From the NCBI RefSeq assembly GCF_041270065.1, contig NZ_CP065958.1, positions 2,666,001 through 2,730,000 on the forward strand: a stretch of DNA of 64,000 bases, read 5' to 3'. This document shows positions 1 through 9,173 of this stretch, in pieces. Position 1 is the stretch's first letter. Each line of letters begins with the position of its first letter. The notes below the pieces were generated by a model, which ran no database searches, was not told where the DNA came from, and worked only from the letters and a program-made list of their open reading frames with translations. Origin of the DNA: Streptomyces fradiae (lineage in GTDB: Bacteria; Actinomycetota; Actinomycetes; Streptomycetales; Streptomycetaceae). Made by a program: the position numbers and the translations under genes.

Positions 1-1250
1 CGGGTGCCGTACCGCCGCCTCCCCCGCCGCCGCCTCCCGCGTACGGATATCCCGGCCCCGGTGGTCCCGGCCCTGGTGGTCCGGGTGCTCCCGGCGGGCC
101 GGTCCCGCCGCCGCCCGCCGCGCCCGGCGGCTTCGGCCCGGGCGGCGACCCGAACGCCACCGCCCAGGCGGAGCTCTGCCCGCAGTGCCGGACGCCGCGC
201 GAGCACATGGCGCCGTTCTGCGAGGAGTGCCGCTGGAACTTCCTCACCAACACGGCGACCTCCTACACCCCGCTCGCCCCGCAGAGCGCGCCCCACGCGC
301 CGCAGGGCCCGGGTCCGCAGGGTCCGCCGCCCGGTCTGAACCTGCCGCCGGGCTTCCAGTCCCCGCCGGTGCAGGGTCAGCCGCCGCAGGGCCCGCCGAT
401 GCCGCCTCAGCCCATGCCGCCGCAGCCCGTTCCGGGCCAGCCGATGCAGGGTCAGCAGCCGGACCCGTTCGACTACCAGGGCTCGCGGCCCTCGCAGGTG
501 AACCGGCCGGCCGAGCCGCTGGGCGCCGACCCGACGCACCACCAGGCGCCGCCGCGCCCGCCGATGCCGCAGGCCCCGCAGGCGCCCCAGGCCCCGCATG
601 GCTTCCCGGCCGCGCCGCCGCAGGCCGCGCCCCCGCAGCCCGCCCCGCCGCAGCCGCGGGCCGACGACGACTGGATGCTGTCGCCGCCCTCGATGCCGCA
701 GCCCCCGGCCCCGGCCCCCGCGCCGATGGGTCCCGGTCCGATGGGCGGTCCGCCGCCGCAGTTCCAGCAGGGCCCGCCGCCGGTCCCGCAGCCCCAGGCC
801 CCGCAGGCGCCTCAGGCTCCTCAGCCGCAGGTTCCGCAGCCGCAGCTCGGCTGGACCGCGGTGATCGGCCCGGACCGCGAGTACTTCATGGCGATGATGC
901 AGCGCAGCGGCCCGGAGGCCGGGGGGCTCAACCTCCCCGCGTACTCCCCCGAGCAGCACATCCCGCTGCAGGGCAACCAGATCAGCATCGGCCGCCGCCG
1001 GCACTCCACCGGCGAGTCGCCCGACATCGACCTGTCGGTGCCGCCGGAGGACCCGGGCGTCTCGCACCAGCACGCGGTGCTGGTGGCGCAGCCGGACGGT
1101 TCGTGGGCGGTGGTGGACCAGAACTCCACCAACGGCACGACGATCAACGGCTCGCCCGACCCGATCCAGCCCTATGTGCCGGTGCAGCTCCAGGAGGGCG
1201 ACCGGGTGCACGTCGGCGCCTGGACGACGATCACCGTACGGCGCGGCTGA
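1..1250 (+). CDS. Zinc-ribbon/FHA domain protein (5' partial)
   Basis: The reading frame is open at the left edge (first full codon at base 3), so the N-terminus lies outside the window. In order one sees a Gly/Pro-rich stretch, a small zinc-ribbon motif (CPQC ... CEEC, bases about 176-230), a very long Pro/Gln-rich low-complexity linker (about 270-850), and a C-terminal FHA domain (about 930-1250). The FHA domain has the expected signatures: GRRR in the first strand region, the phosphopeptide-binding S-x-x-H (VSHQHA) and the NSTNG turn. FHA domains bind phosphothreonine peptides, so the protein is likely a target or adaptor in Ser/Thr kinase signalling, as for similar actinobacterial proteins encoded beside VWA and PP2C genes; the real neighbours on the left cannot be seen. 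The stop is TGA at 1248-1250. The specific pathway is unknown. Confidence 0.9.
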   Translation, partial: GAVPPPPPPPPPAYGYPGPGGPGPGGPGAPGGPVPPPPAAPGGFGPGGDPNATAQAELCPQCRTPREHMAPFCEECRWNFLTNTATSYTPLAPQSAPHAPQGPGPQGPPPGLNLPPGFQSPPVQGQPPQGPPMPPQPMPPQPVPGQPMQGQQPDPFDYQGSRPSQVNRPAEPLGADPTHHQAPPRPPMPQAPQAPQAPHGFPAAPPQAAPPQPAPPQPRADDDWMLSPPSMPQPPAPAPAPMGPGPMGGPPPQFQQGPPPVPQPQAPQAPQAPQPQVPQPQLGWTAVIGPDREYFMAMMQRSGPEAGGLNLPAYSPEQHIPLQGNQISIGRRRHSTGESPDIDLSVPPEDPGVSHQHAVLVAQPDGSWAVVDQNSTNGTTINGSPDPIQPYVPVQLQEGDRVHVGAWTTITVRRG

Positions 1251-1273
1251 AAGCCGAAAGCCCTGAAGAACGG

Positions 1274-2251
1274 CTAGAGCTCCGGCAGGGGCCAGGCATA
1301 CGGCCCTTCGGGGTCGTCCAGCCAGGCCCACTGCCGGCCGCCGCTCACCGTCACCCCGAAGCGCTCTCGCTCCGGCCGCCGTTCGCGCTGCCAGAGCGAG
1401 AGCGCTTCGCGCAGGTCGAGGCGGTCGCCGGCCAGGCCGGTCAGGAACTGGAAGCCCTCGTCCTCGTACACCCGCCGGGGCACTCCGGCGGTGCGCGGGC
1501 GCGGGGTGCGGGCGGCGGAACCGCGCAGGGCGACGAAGTACGCGGAGCCGGCCAGGAAGCGGCCCTCGGCGCGGTCCCGGTCGCGGACCGCGAGCACCAG
1601 CAGGCCGGTGGAGAGCGGGGTGAGGATCCGCGCGTCGGGGCGGCACTGGGCCAGCCAGGCGTACGGGACGGAGGGCACCGCGCAGGTCGCCACGATCCGG
1701 TCGTACGGGGCGCGCTCGGGGCAGCCGCGGGCGCCGTCGCGGGTGAGCACGGCCGGTCGGTACCCGGCGGCGGCGAGGTGGGCGCGGGCGGACTCGGCGA
1801 TCTCCTCGTCGAGGTCGACGGTGGTGACGTGGGCGTCGCCGAGGCGGTGGCAGAGCAGCGCCGCGTGGTAGCCGGTGCCGGCGCCGATCTCCAGGACGTC
1901 GTGCCCGTCGCGTACGTCCAGGGCTTCGAGCATCTTCGCCATCAGGGAGGGCTGGCTGGCGGAGGAGAGCAGTTCGCCGTCCCGGACCCGGGTGGCGAGG
2001 GCGAGGTCGCGGTAGGCGCCGCGCAGCCAGCGGGTCCGGCGGGCCGGGTCGGGGTCGCCGGACCAGCGGCGTTCGTAGCCGGCGGGCCCGGCGACGTAGT
2101 AGGACGGCACGAAGAGATGGCGCGGGACGGCGGCGAAGGCCGCGCGCCAGACGGGCTCGCGCAGGGCGCCGTACGCCTCGATCTCCCGCACCAGTGCCCG
2201 CCGGGCCCGCGCGCCCTCCTCCGCGAACGGGTCGCGCCGTGCCTCCTCCAT
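1274..2251 (-). CDS. Protein-L-isoaspartate O-methyltransferase-like SAM methyltransferase
   Basis: This 325-residue protein has the PCMT layout: the SASQPSLMAKMLE substrate-loop motif at about residues 97-109, followed by the SAM-binding glycine motif VLEIGAGTGYHAA at about 119-131 and an acidic end of strand 2 (TVDLDEE). Family members methylate isoaspartyl residues in damaged proteins using S-adenosylmethionine; longer actinobacterial members such as this one (PCMT is usually about 210 residues) carry an extra C-terminal region and are sometimes peptide-modifying enzymes instead. No RiPP precursor is visible beside it, so repair or a generic role is the simplest reading. It is transcribed divergently from the truncated haemoglobin gene across 86 bases, and converges on the FHA gene 23 bases away. 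Confidence 0.85.
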   Translation of the reverse strand: MEEARRDPFAEEGARARRALVREIEAYGALREPVWRAAFAAVPRHLFVPSYYVAGPAGYERRWSGDPDPARRTRWLRGAYRDLALATRVRDGELLSSASQPSLMAKMLEALDVRDGHDVLEIGAGTGYHAALLCHRLGDAHVTTVDLDEEIAESARAHLAAAGYRPAVLTRDGARGCPERAPYDRIVATCAVPSVPYAWLAQCRPDARILTPLSTGLLVLAVRDRDRAEGRFLAGSAYFVALRGSAARTPRPRTAGVPRRVYEDEGFQFLTGLAGDRLDLREALSLWQRERRPERERFGVTVSGGRQWAWLDDPEGPYAWPLPEL

Positions 2252-2337
2252 GTCTCCACTGTCCTGCGCCCCGCCCGGATCCGGCCACAGGTCCTAGACC
2301 TCCGGTCCTCGTCCGGTGCGTCTGAGACGATGGAACG

Positions 2338-2742
2338 GTGAACGAGATTCCGCGCGGCACGCTTCAGGAGCAGACCTTCTACGAGCAGGTGGGGGGCGAG
2401 GAGACCTTCCGTCGCCTGGTCCACCGCTTCTACCAGGGCGTCGCGGAGGACCCTCTGCTGAAGCCGATGTACCCGGAGGAGGACCTGGGCCCGGCCGAGG
2501 AGCGGCTCGCGCTGTTCCTCATGCAGTACTGGGGCGGTCCGAACACCTACAGCGACCGCCGCGGCCATCCGCGGCTGCGGATGCGGCACGCGCCGTTCAC
2601 CGTCGACCGGGCGGCGCACGACGCGTGGCTGCGGCACATGCGGGACGCGGTGGACGAGCTGGAGCTGGCGCCGGAGCACGAGGAGCAGCTGTGGCGCTAT
2701 CTGACGTACGCCGCCGCCTCGATGATCAACACCGCTGACTGA
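2338..2742 (+). CDS. glbO: Group II truncated haemoglobin
   Basis: A 134-residue globin of the 2/2 fold. Diagnostic residues are visible: Tyr32 (B10) in HRFYQGV, Tyr45 near CD1, Gln63/Trp65 in the E helix region (FLMQYWGGP), proximal His84 (F8) in RMRHAPF and Trp97 (G8) in DAWLRHM, the last being the hallmark of group II. These haem proteins bind oxygen and NO with high affinity and are linked to oxygen delivery or nitrosative-stress protection in actinobacteria. The start is GTG at 2338; the protein begins VNEIPRGTLQEQTFYEQVGG, a typical N-terminus. It has its own promoter region shared divergently with the methyltransferase gene. Cytoplasmic; no partner reductase is seen next to it. Confidence 0.93.
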   Translation: MNEIPRGTLQEQTFYEQVGGEETFRRLVHRFYQGVAEDPLLKPMYPEEDLGPAEERLALFLMQYWGGPNTYSDRRGHPRLRMRHAPFTVDRAAHDAWLRHMRDAVDELELAPEHEEQLWRYLTYAAASMINTAD

Positions 2743-2895
2743 GCGGCGGCTGAGCGCCCCACCGGCCGCGGACTGACCGCCTGCTCGCGGACGAACACAT
2801 TCCGGTGACCTGACGCCGGATAACGGTCACGATCGCGTCAAGGTGGGCGCGAAAGCGGTTTCCGGATCCGATGCCCTCTGAAAGCATCCGAAGAA

Positions 2896-2911
2896 CGTTC
2901 GATAGTGAACG
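2896..2911. promoter_or_regulatory. Candidate operator/-10 region before the ABC exporter genes
   Basis: A 5-bp-arm inverted repeat CGTTC-GATAGT-GAACG is centred on GATAGT, which itself fits a streptomycete -10 hexamer. It lies 28 bases upstream of the GTG start at 2939. An operator overlapping the -10 box would suit repression of an export operon. Inference only. Confidence 0.3.
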
Positions 2912-2938
2912 ATCACGGTGTTTTCAGGGGGGAACCGG

Positions 2939-5900
2939 GTGACGGGGTTCGTACTGCTGCGCGTCAGGGCGCACCGGCTGCTCCTGGCCGCGGCCCTGCT
3001 CGCGGTCCTCCTGACCACCTCCGTCCTCGCCACCCTGGCCGCGTTCTCCGGTTCCGTCGGCGACGCCGCGCTGCGGAGCACCCTCACCGGCCGCTCCGCC
3101 CCCGCCGCCGCCCTCGTGGTCAGCGGCCGGATCCCGGACGCCAAGCGGGCGAGCGCCGACGCGGCCGCCCGCGCGGGCGCCGAGCGGACCTTCGCCGGGC
3201 TCCCGGTCACCGTGCGGAAGCTGGAGACCTCGGGGCCGTACGCCCTGCCCCGCTCGCTCCAGCCGCCCGCCGCGCGCTCCGGCGAGCCGGACCTCACCCA
3301 GTTCGCGGCGCTCGACCGCTCCCGGATCAGCCTGGTGCGGGGTACCTGGCCGAAGGCCGGCGGGGCCCGCGACGCGGTCGAGAGCGCCGTGCCCGAGGAG
3401 GCCGCGCGCCGGCTCGGGGTGGCCCCGGGCGCCGTCCTGAAGCTCACCGACCGGCTCACCGGCGCCACCGTGACGACCCGGATCACCGGCGTCTACCGGC
3501 CCGTCGACACCGCCGACCTCTACTGGCAGCTCGACCCGGCGGCCGGCCGCGGCGTGAAGACCCTGGTCTTCACCACGTACGGCCCGCTGCTCACCGATCC
3601 CGCCCTGCTCGGCTCCGGGCGGCTCACCGCCGGCGACACCTCCTGGCTCGGCGTGGCCGACTACACCGGTCTCACCACCGACCGGATGGACGGTCTGCGG
3701 ACCGCCGCCACCGAGGGCCCCAAGGCGCTGCTCGCCGACACCGCGGGCTTCGGCACCACCATCAGCGCCACCACCTCGCTGCCGACCGTCCTGGAGCAGA
3801 CCGACCGGGCGCTGCTCGTCGCCCGCTCCACCCTCTCCATCGTGGCCGTGCAGCTGGTGCTGCTCGCCGCCTACGCGCTGCTGCTCGTCGCCCGGCTGCT
3901 CAGCACCGAACGCTCCGGCGAGACCGACCTGCTGCGGGCGCGGGGCGCCTCGCGCCGCCGGATCGCCGGACTCGCCGCCGTCGAGGCGCTGTTCCTCGCG
4001 CTGCCCGCCGCGATCGCCGCGCCGCTGCTCTCCGGCCCGCTGACCCGGCTCGTCGCCGACCGGACCACGCTCGACGCGCTCGGCGGCGGGCTCGGCGCCG
4101 CTCCCCCGCCCACGGTCTGGCTGGTGGCCGCCGCGGTCGCGCTGTGCTGCGCCGCCGCCGTCGTCGCCCCCGCGCTCGCCACCGGGGACGGCGCCGGGAT
4201 CTCGCTGCGCAAGGGCCGTTCCGCCGCGCTGCCCGGACCCGTCCGGGCCGGCGCCGACCTCGCGCTGCTGCTCGTCGCGGGCATCGCGTACTGGCAGCTC
4301 GACCGGCAGACCGGCGGCGGCGCGCTCGCCGGGGACCGTACCGGCACCCTCGGCGTCGACCCGCTGCTGGTCGCCGCGCCCGCGCTCGGGCTGCTCGCCG
4401 GCACCGTCCTCACCCTGCGGCTGCTGCCGCCCGCGGCCCGGCTGGCCGAGCGGCGCGCCGCGGGCGGCCGGGGTCTGCCGGCGGCGCTCGCCGGCTGGCA
4501 GTTCAGCCGCCGGCCGCTGCGCGGCGCGGGCCCGGTGCTGCTGCTCGTACTCGCCGTCGCCATGGGAATGCTGGCGATCGGCCAGCGCGACTCCTGGGAC
4601 CGTTCGCAGCGCGACCAGGCCGACTTCCGCACCGGCGCGGACCTGCGGGTGCTGAGCGCGGGCCCCGGCGAACTCGCCAGGACCGAGCGGCTCGCGGCCA
4701 TGCCGGGCGTACGGCAGGCCGCGCCGGTGCACCGGGGCAGCACCGACCTCACCGGCCGCAACGCCACCGTGCTCGCCATGGACACCCGGCGGGCCGCCGA
4801 CGGCATGCTGTTCCGCCCCGATCTCGCGGGCGGCTCGGCGGCCGAGCGGCTCGCCGCCGTACAGCCCAAGGCCGGTCCCCGTACGGGCGTCGAACTGCCC
4901 GGGGACACCCGCGCCCTGGCGCTCACGCTGCGCGCCGGCGCACCCGGCGGCCCACCGCCCGCCCGGGTCACCGTCGTCCTGGAGGACGGCTACGGCGTCC
5001 CGTACCGCCGGCTGCTCGGCACCCTCCCGGCCGACGGGCGCAGCCACCGGCTCCAGGTGGCCCTGCCCGAACTCGCGGACGCCCGGGGCTTCGTGCTGAC
5101 CGGCCTGGAGATCAGCGGCGAGGCGGCGGACGGCGGCCCGCACCGGCTCGCGGTCGAGGGGCTGGTCTCGATGGGCGCCGGCAAGGCCCAGCGGCCGATC
5201 GGCACGAGCGGCACGAGCGGCTCCCTTGCCGAATGGACCGGCGAGTACCGGGCCGAGCGCGACAACGGCGAGACCACGGCCCAGCCGGTGGCTGCCGGCT
5301 CCGGCTCCGGTTCCGGCTCCGGCTCCGGCGTGCTGCTCTCCGCGCCCTTCACCGTCGGGCCCGGCGAGGCCGGTCCCGGCACCGACGGCTACACGCTGTC
5401 CCTGTCCGCCCCGCGCGGCGCCCGGCCGGCGACGGTCCCGGCGCTCGCCACCGACGCCTTCCTCGCGGCGACCCGCGCGAAGGAGGGCGACACCGTCGGC
5501 GTCACCTTCGGCGGCGCCACCCTCAAGGTGACGATCGCCGGCACGGTCCGCGAACTGCCCACCACCGGGCCCGGCGCCCGGGCCGTCACCGCGGCCTCCC
5601 CCGACTCCGTCCCGCAGGACGGCGGCGCGATCCTGGTCGACCTGAACACCGCCAACCAGGCCCTGTCCGGCGCCCCGGGCGCGACCCTGGCGCCCACCGA
5701 GTGGTGGCTCACCACCGCCCCGGGCAAGGCCGCCGAGGTCGCCAGGACCCTCCGGTCCGGCAGCGACGCCGACCCCTCCCTGGTGCTCGTACGGGACGAG
5801 GCCGCGGCCGAACTCCTCGGCGACCCGCTCGGCGCCGGCCCCAACTCCGCCCTCATGGCGGTCGCGGCGGCCGCCGCCGCCCTCGCCGCCGTCGGCTTCG

Positions 5901-6259
5901 CCGTCTCCTCGGCCGGCTCCCTGCGGGAACGCAGCCGCGAGTTCGGCCTGCTCCGCGCCCTCGGCGCCCCACGCCGCCAACTCGCCCGCCTGCTCGCCGC
6001 CGAACAGGGCCTCCTCGTCGGCATCGGCCTGCTCGTCGGCGTCGCCCTCGGCACCGTCCTCACCCGCGCGGTCGTCCCCCTGATCGTCCTCACCGCCCAG
6101 GCCGACCGCCCGGTCCCCACCCCTCTGGTCCAACTCCCCCTCCCCCACGTGGCCCTGCTCCTCGCCGCCGTCGCCGCGCTCCCCCTGACGATCGTCGCCA
6201 CCATCGCCCTCCGCCGCACGGACCCGGCGTCCACCCTGCGCACCCAGGGGGACCAGTGA
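2939..6259 (+). CDS. MacB/FtsX-type ABC transporter permease 1
   Basis: A very large permease (1106 residues from the GTG at 2939). It begins with a TM helix (about residues 10-35), then a long extracytoplasmic domain, FtsX-type TM bundles in the middle and again at the C-terminus, each with the characteristic cytoplasmic 'LRARGASRRRIAGL' and 'LLRALGAPRRQLARL' loops. These permeases with a LolD-like ATPase do not transport small solutes by alternating access but transduce force across the membrane, typically for lipoprotein, peptide or antibiotic export. The start is chosen because AGGGGGG sits 6 bases upstream of GTG 2939; an in-frame GTG at 2918 is possible but lacks a ribosome site. An odd GSGSGSGSG run (bases about 5300-5330) looks like a flexible linker. 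It forms an operon with the next two genes. Confidence 0.9.
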   Translation: MTGFVLLRVRAHRLLLAAALLAVLLTTSVLATLAAFSGSVGDAALRSTLTGRSAPAAALVVSGRIPDAKRASADAAARAGAERTFAGLPVTVRKLETSGPYALPRSLQPPAARSGEPDLTQFAALDRSRISLVRGTWPKAGGARDAVESAVPEEAARRLGVAPGAVLKLTDRLTGATVTTRITGVYRPVDTADLYWQLDPAAGRGVKTLVFTTYGPLLTDPALLGSGRLTAGDTSWLGVADYTGLTTDRMDGLRTAATEGPKALLADTAGFGTTISATTSLPTVLEQTDRALLVARSTLSIVAVQLVLLAAYALLLVARLLSTERSGETDLLRARGASRRRIAGLAAVEALFLALPAAIAAPLLSGPLTRLVADRTTLDALGGGLGAAPPPTVWLVAAAVALCCAAAVVAPALATGDGAGISLRKGRSAALPGPVRAGADLALLLVAGIAYWQLDRQTGGGALAGDRTGTLGVDPLLVAAPALGLLAGTVLTLRLLPPAARLAERRAAGGRGLPAALAGWQFSRRPLRGAGPVLLLVLAVAMGMLAIGQRDSWDRSQRDQADFRTGADLRVLSAGPGELARTERLAAMPGVRQAAPVHRGSTDLTGRNATVLAMDTRRAADGMLFRPDLAGGSAAERLAAVQPKAGPRTGVELPGDTRALALTLRAGAPGGPPPARVTVVLEDGYGVPYRRLLGTLPADGRSHRLQVALPELADARGFVLTGLEISGEAADGGPHRLAVEGLVSMGAGKAQRPIGTSGTSGSLAEWTGEYRAERDNGETTAQPVAAGSGSGSGSGSGVLLSAPFTVGPGEAGPGTDGYTLSLSAPRGARPATVPALATDAFLAATRAKEGDTVGVTFGGATLKVTIAGTVRELPTTGPGARAVTAASPDSVPQDGGAILVDLNTANQALSGAPGATLAPTEWWLTTAPGKAAEVARTLRSGSDADPSLVLVRDEAAAELLGDPLGAGPNSALMAVAAAAAALAAVGFAVSSAGSLRERSREFGLLRALGAPRRQLARLLAAEQGLLVGIGLLVGVALGTVLTRAVVPLIVLTAQADRPVPTPLVQLPLPHVALLLAAVAALPLTIVATIALRRTDPASTLRTQGDQ

Positions 6260-6314
6260 CGACACCGACCACGGGGACCGCGATGCTGCCGGCCGCCACC
6301 CGAGGGGGCGTCTG

Positions 6315-9173
6315 ATGCCGGCCACCCGCTCCCCGCAGCCACCGTCCTCCACCTCCCCCGCCCGCGGAAAGGCGAACGCCATGCCCCGCAAGCCCGTCCG
6401 CTCCGTGGCGCCCTGGGTCCGTACCCGACTGCGGACGGCGCCGGGGGCGGCGTTCGCGTATGGGCTGCTCGTGCTGGTGACGGCGTTCCTCGCCGCCGCG
6501 CTGCCGCGGACCGTGGACACGTACGAGACCGAGGGGCTGTGGCACGCCGTCGGCAGTGCCGAGCCGCGCACCAGCGCGCTGACGCTGACCACCGACGTGC
6601 CGAGCAGCCTGGCGCCGGAGGCGCGGGCGGCGGAGTTCGCGCCGGAGAAGCTGAGGGCGATCCGGGACGAGCTGCTCCCGGCGCTGCCGGCGCCGTTGCG
6701 GGCGGACCCCGTCGGGTCGGCGTACGGGGTGCGGACGACCAAGCGGCTGACGGCGCCCGATCCGTTCCTGACCCGGCCGGACGGGGTGGCCCCGCAGTTC
6801 GTCCTGGACGCCCCGTCCGACCTGGCCGGGCATGCCACGCTCACGGCCGGCCGTATGCCACGGGGCACGGCCGACGGAAGCGCGGGCGGCATGGAGGCGG
6901 CGGTCAGCACCAAGACCGCCAAGGCCATCGGCATCAGGGTCGGCTCCGTCGTCCACGTCCCGGGCGTCGACGGCAACCCGAAGCCGGTCACCGTCACCGG
7001 CATCGTCGAGCCGCGCGGGACCGAGGGCCCCTACTGGGCGACCGAGCCGGTCCTTCACGACCCGTTCCTGGACGCCACGAAGGAGGACGAGCCCCGCTAC
7101 TACTGGGTGGGCACCCTCCTCGTATCGCCCGAGAGCGCGCCCGCGACGGTCGGCACGCTCGGCGAGCCCGAGCAGTACTGGCGGTTCGCGCCCGACGTCC
7201 GCCACCTCACCGCCCTCGACACCGAACGGCTCACCGCCGCCCTCGACTCGGCGGGCGACGGACCGGCCCTGGTGAAGCTGCGCGATGTCCTCGGCGCCGG
7301 CGGGGCGTTCGGCACCGACCTCGACGAGATCCTCGCCGGGTACGCGGGCACCCGCACCGCCATCGCCTCGGTCGTCGCCGTCGCCGCCTTCGGCATCGGC
7401 GCCGTCGCCCTCGTCGTCCTCGCCATGACCGGCAGCCTCTTCACCGCCCGCCGGCACCACGAACTCGCCCTGCTGCGCTCGCGCGGCGCCTCCCTGACCG
7501 GCATCGGCGGCCGGCTGCTCGCCGAGACCGCCGCGATCGCCGTGCCCGCCGCCGCGCTCGGACTGCTCCTCGCCGTGCTGCTCGCGGGCGGCGCCGGGGC
7601 CCGGCTGCTGCCCGCCTGCGCGGGCGCCGCCGCCGTCGCCGCGGTCGCCTCCCTGGTGCTGCCGGTGCGCGCGGTGTTCCTGCACCGCAGGCCCCAGCTG
7701 CACGGCGGCCGCGAGGACCTGATCGGCGCCCGGCCCTCCACCCGCCGCACCGTCGCCGAACTGACCTTCCTCGTCCTCGCCGTGGCCGCCGTCACCGCGC
7801 TGCGCCGCCGCGGCACCGGCGACTCCGGCGACTACCTGGTCAGCGCCGCGCCGGTGCTCGTCGCCCTGATCGCCGCGTTCGCGCTCGTGCGGCTCTATCC
7901 GCTGCCGCTGCGCTGGGCCGCCCGGCCCATCCGCAGGCTGCGCGGCGCGATCGGCTTCCTGTCCCTCGCCCGGGCGGGCCGCTCGTCCGCCTCGGGCGCG
8001 CTGCCGCTGCTCGCCCTGCTGCTCGCGCTGACGACGGCCGCGTTCGGCGGCTCCGTGCTCACCGGGGTGTCCGACGTCCGCGACACGGCCGCCTACCTGG
8101 CCACCGGCGCCGACGCCCGGGTGGTCGGCGAACTGGCCTCGGCCCCGCTGCCCGCCGGCGTCGCCGAGAAGGTACGGGGCGTCCCCGGCGTCCGGGAGGT
8201 GTCGCCCGTGCAGGTCGAGTACGGGCTCGAACTGCCCTCGCACCGCGGCACCTCCGACCACGGCATGGGCGCCCCGCTGATCGGCGTCGAGCCCGCCTCG
8301 TACACCCGGCTCGCGGCCCGTACCGGCATCGGCGGCTTCCCCGCCGGGCTGCTCAAGGCCACCGGCACGGGCGGCCCCGGGCACGTCGGGGACAACGCCC
8401 GGGTGATCCCGGCCATCGCCTCGCCGCGGGTCGCCGAACGCCTCGGCGACAAGCCCATGGAGATCACCGCGGCGGCCGGCCGCTTCCATGTGAAGGTGGT
8501 CGCCGTCCGCACCGCCACCCCCGGCCTGCCCGACAAGGAGTTCCTCGTCGTCAACGGCGCGGACCTCACCAACCGGGCGGCCACCTCCCTGCTCGTCACC
8601 GGCGGCAAGGACGGCGCCCTCGACGGGCCGGCGCTGCGGAGCGCGGTCAGCGGGGTGAACCAGACCCTCCAGGTGGTGCTGCGCGCGGAGAGGCGGGCCG
8701 CGTACGTCGACTCGCCCATGCAGACGGGCGCCGAGCGGATCTACCGCGCGGCGATCGGCGCGGGCGCGGGCTACGCCGTCCTGGCCGTGCTGCTCTCGCT
8801 GCTGCAGGCCGCGCCCGAGCGCACCACGCTGCTCGCCCGGCTGCGCACCATGGGCCTCACCCGCCGCCAGGGCCGGCAGCTGCTCGGGCTCGAAGCGCTG
8901 CCGCAGGCGGTCCTCGCGGCCGTGGGCGGCGTCCTCGTGGGCTGGGCGACGATCGCGCTGCTCTCGCCGGGCATCGACCTGATCCGGCTGGCGCTCGCCG
9001 CCGCGCCGGACGAGGCGATGGCCCTGGGCACCGCGCTGCGGGCGGACGGCTGGTCGCTCGCGGTCCCGGCGGTCGCGGTGGTGCTCCTCACCGGCGCGGT
9101 GGCCGGAACGCAGGCGTGGTGGGTGGCCCGCAGGGGCTCGATCAAGGAACTCAGGGCAGGAGACGCACGATGA
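6315..9173 (+). CDS. MacB/FtsX-type ABC transporter permease 2
   Basis: A 952-residue permease paralogous in layout to the preceding one: N-terminal TM helix (AFAYGLLVLVTAFLAAAL), large extracytoplasmic domain, central TM cluster with 'LLRSRGASLTGIGGRLL', second extracytoplasmic domain, and C-terminal TM cluster with 'LRTMGLTRRQGRQLLGLE'. The ATG at 6315 has GAGGGGG 6 bases upstream. The spacing to permease 1 is 55 bases and the stop overlaps the ATPase start in ATGA, so all three are co-translated. Two unequal permeases suggest a heterodimeric exporter. Substrate is not deducible from the sequence; there is no adjacent sensor kinase or TetR gene. Confidence 0.9.
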   Translation: MPATRSPQPPSSTSPARGKANAMPRKPVRSVAPWVRTRLRTAPGAAFAYGLLVLVTAFLAAALPRTVDTYETEGLWHAVGSAEPRTSALTLTTDVPSSLAPEARAAEFAPEKLRAIRDELLPALPAPLRADPVGSAYGVRTTKRLTAPDPFLTRPDGVAPQFVLDAPSDLAGHATLTAGRMPRGTADGSAGGMEAAVSTKTAKAIGIRVGSVVHVPGVDGNPKPVTVTGIVEPRGTEGPYWATEPVLHDPFLDATKEDEPRYYWVGTLLVSPESAPATVGTLGEPEQYWRFAPDVRHLTALDTERLTAALDSAGDGPALVKLRDVLGAGGAFGTDLDEILAGYAGTRTAIASVVAVAAFGIGAVALVVLAMTGSLFTARRHHELALLRSRGASLTGIGGRLLAETAAIAVPAAALGLLLAVLLAGGAGARLLPACAGAAAVAAVASLVLPVRAVFLHRRPQLHGGREDLIGARPSTRRTVAELTFLVLAVAAVTALRRRGTGDSGDYLVSAAPVLVALIAAFALVRLYPLPLRWAARPIRRLRGAIGFLSLARAGRSSASGALPLLALLLALTTAAFGGSVLTGVSDVRDTAAYLATGADARVVGELASAPLPAGVAEKVRGVPGVREVSPVQVEYGLELPSHRGTSDHGMGAPLIGVEPASYTRLAARTGIGGFPAGLLKATGTGGPGHVGDNARVIPAIASPRVAERLGDKPMEITAAAGRFHVKVVAVRTATPGLPDKEFLVVNGADLTNRAATSLLVTGGKDGALDGPALRSAVSGVNQTLQVVLRAERRAAYVDSPMQTGAERIYRAAIGAGAGYAVLAVLLSLLQAAPERTTLLARLRTMGLTRRQGRQLLGLEALPQAVLAAVGGVLVGWATIALLSPGIDLIRLALAAAPDEAMALGTALRADGWSLAVPAVAVVLLTGAVAGTQAWWVARRGSIKELRAGDAR

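Noticed and set aside
270..850. Tandem DNA repeat or mobile array in the FHA gene
   Set aside because: It is a Pro/Gln-coding low-complexity linker in frame with the FHA domain, not a fixed-period repeat.
2924..7003. 1359-codon open frame antisense to the ABC permease genes
   Set aside because: Low-complexity Gly/Arg/Glu-rich translation typical of the mirror frame of GC-rich genes; the plus strand has family domains and ribosome sites.
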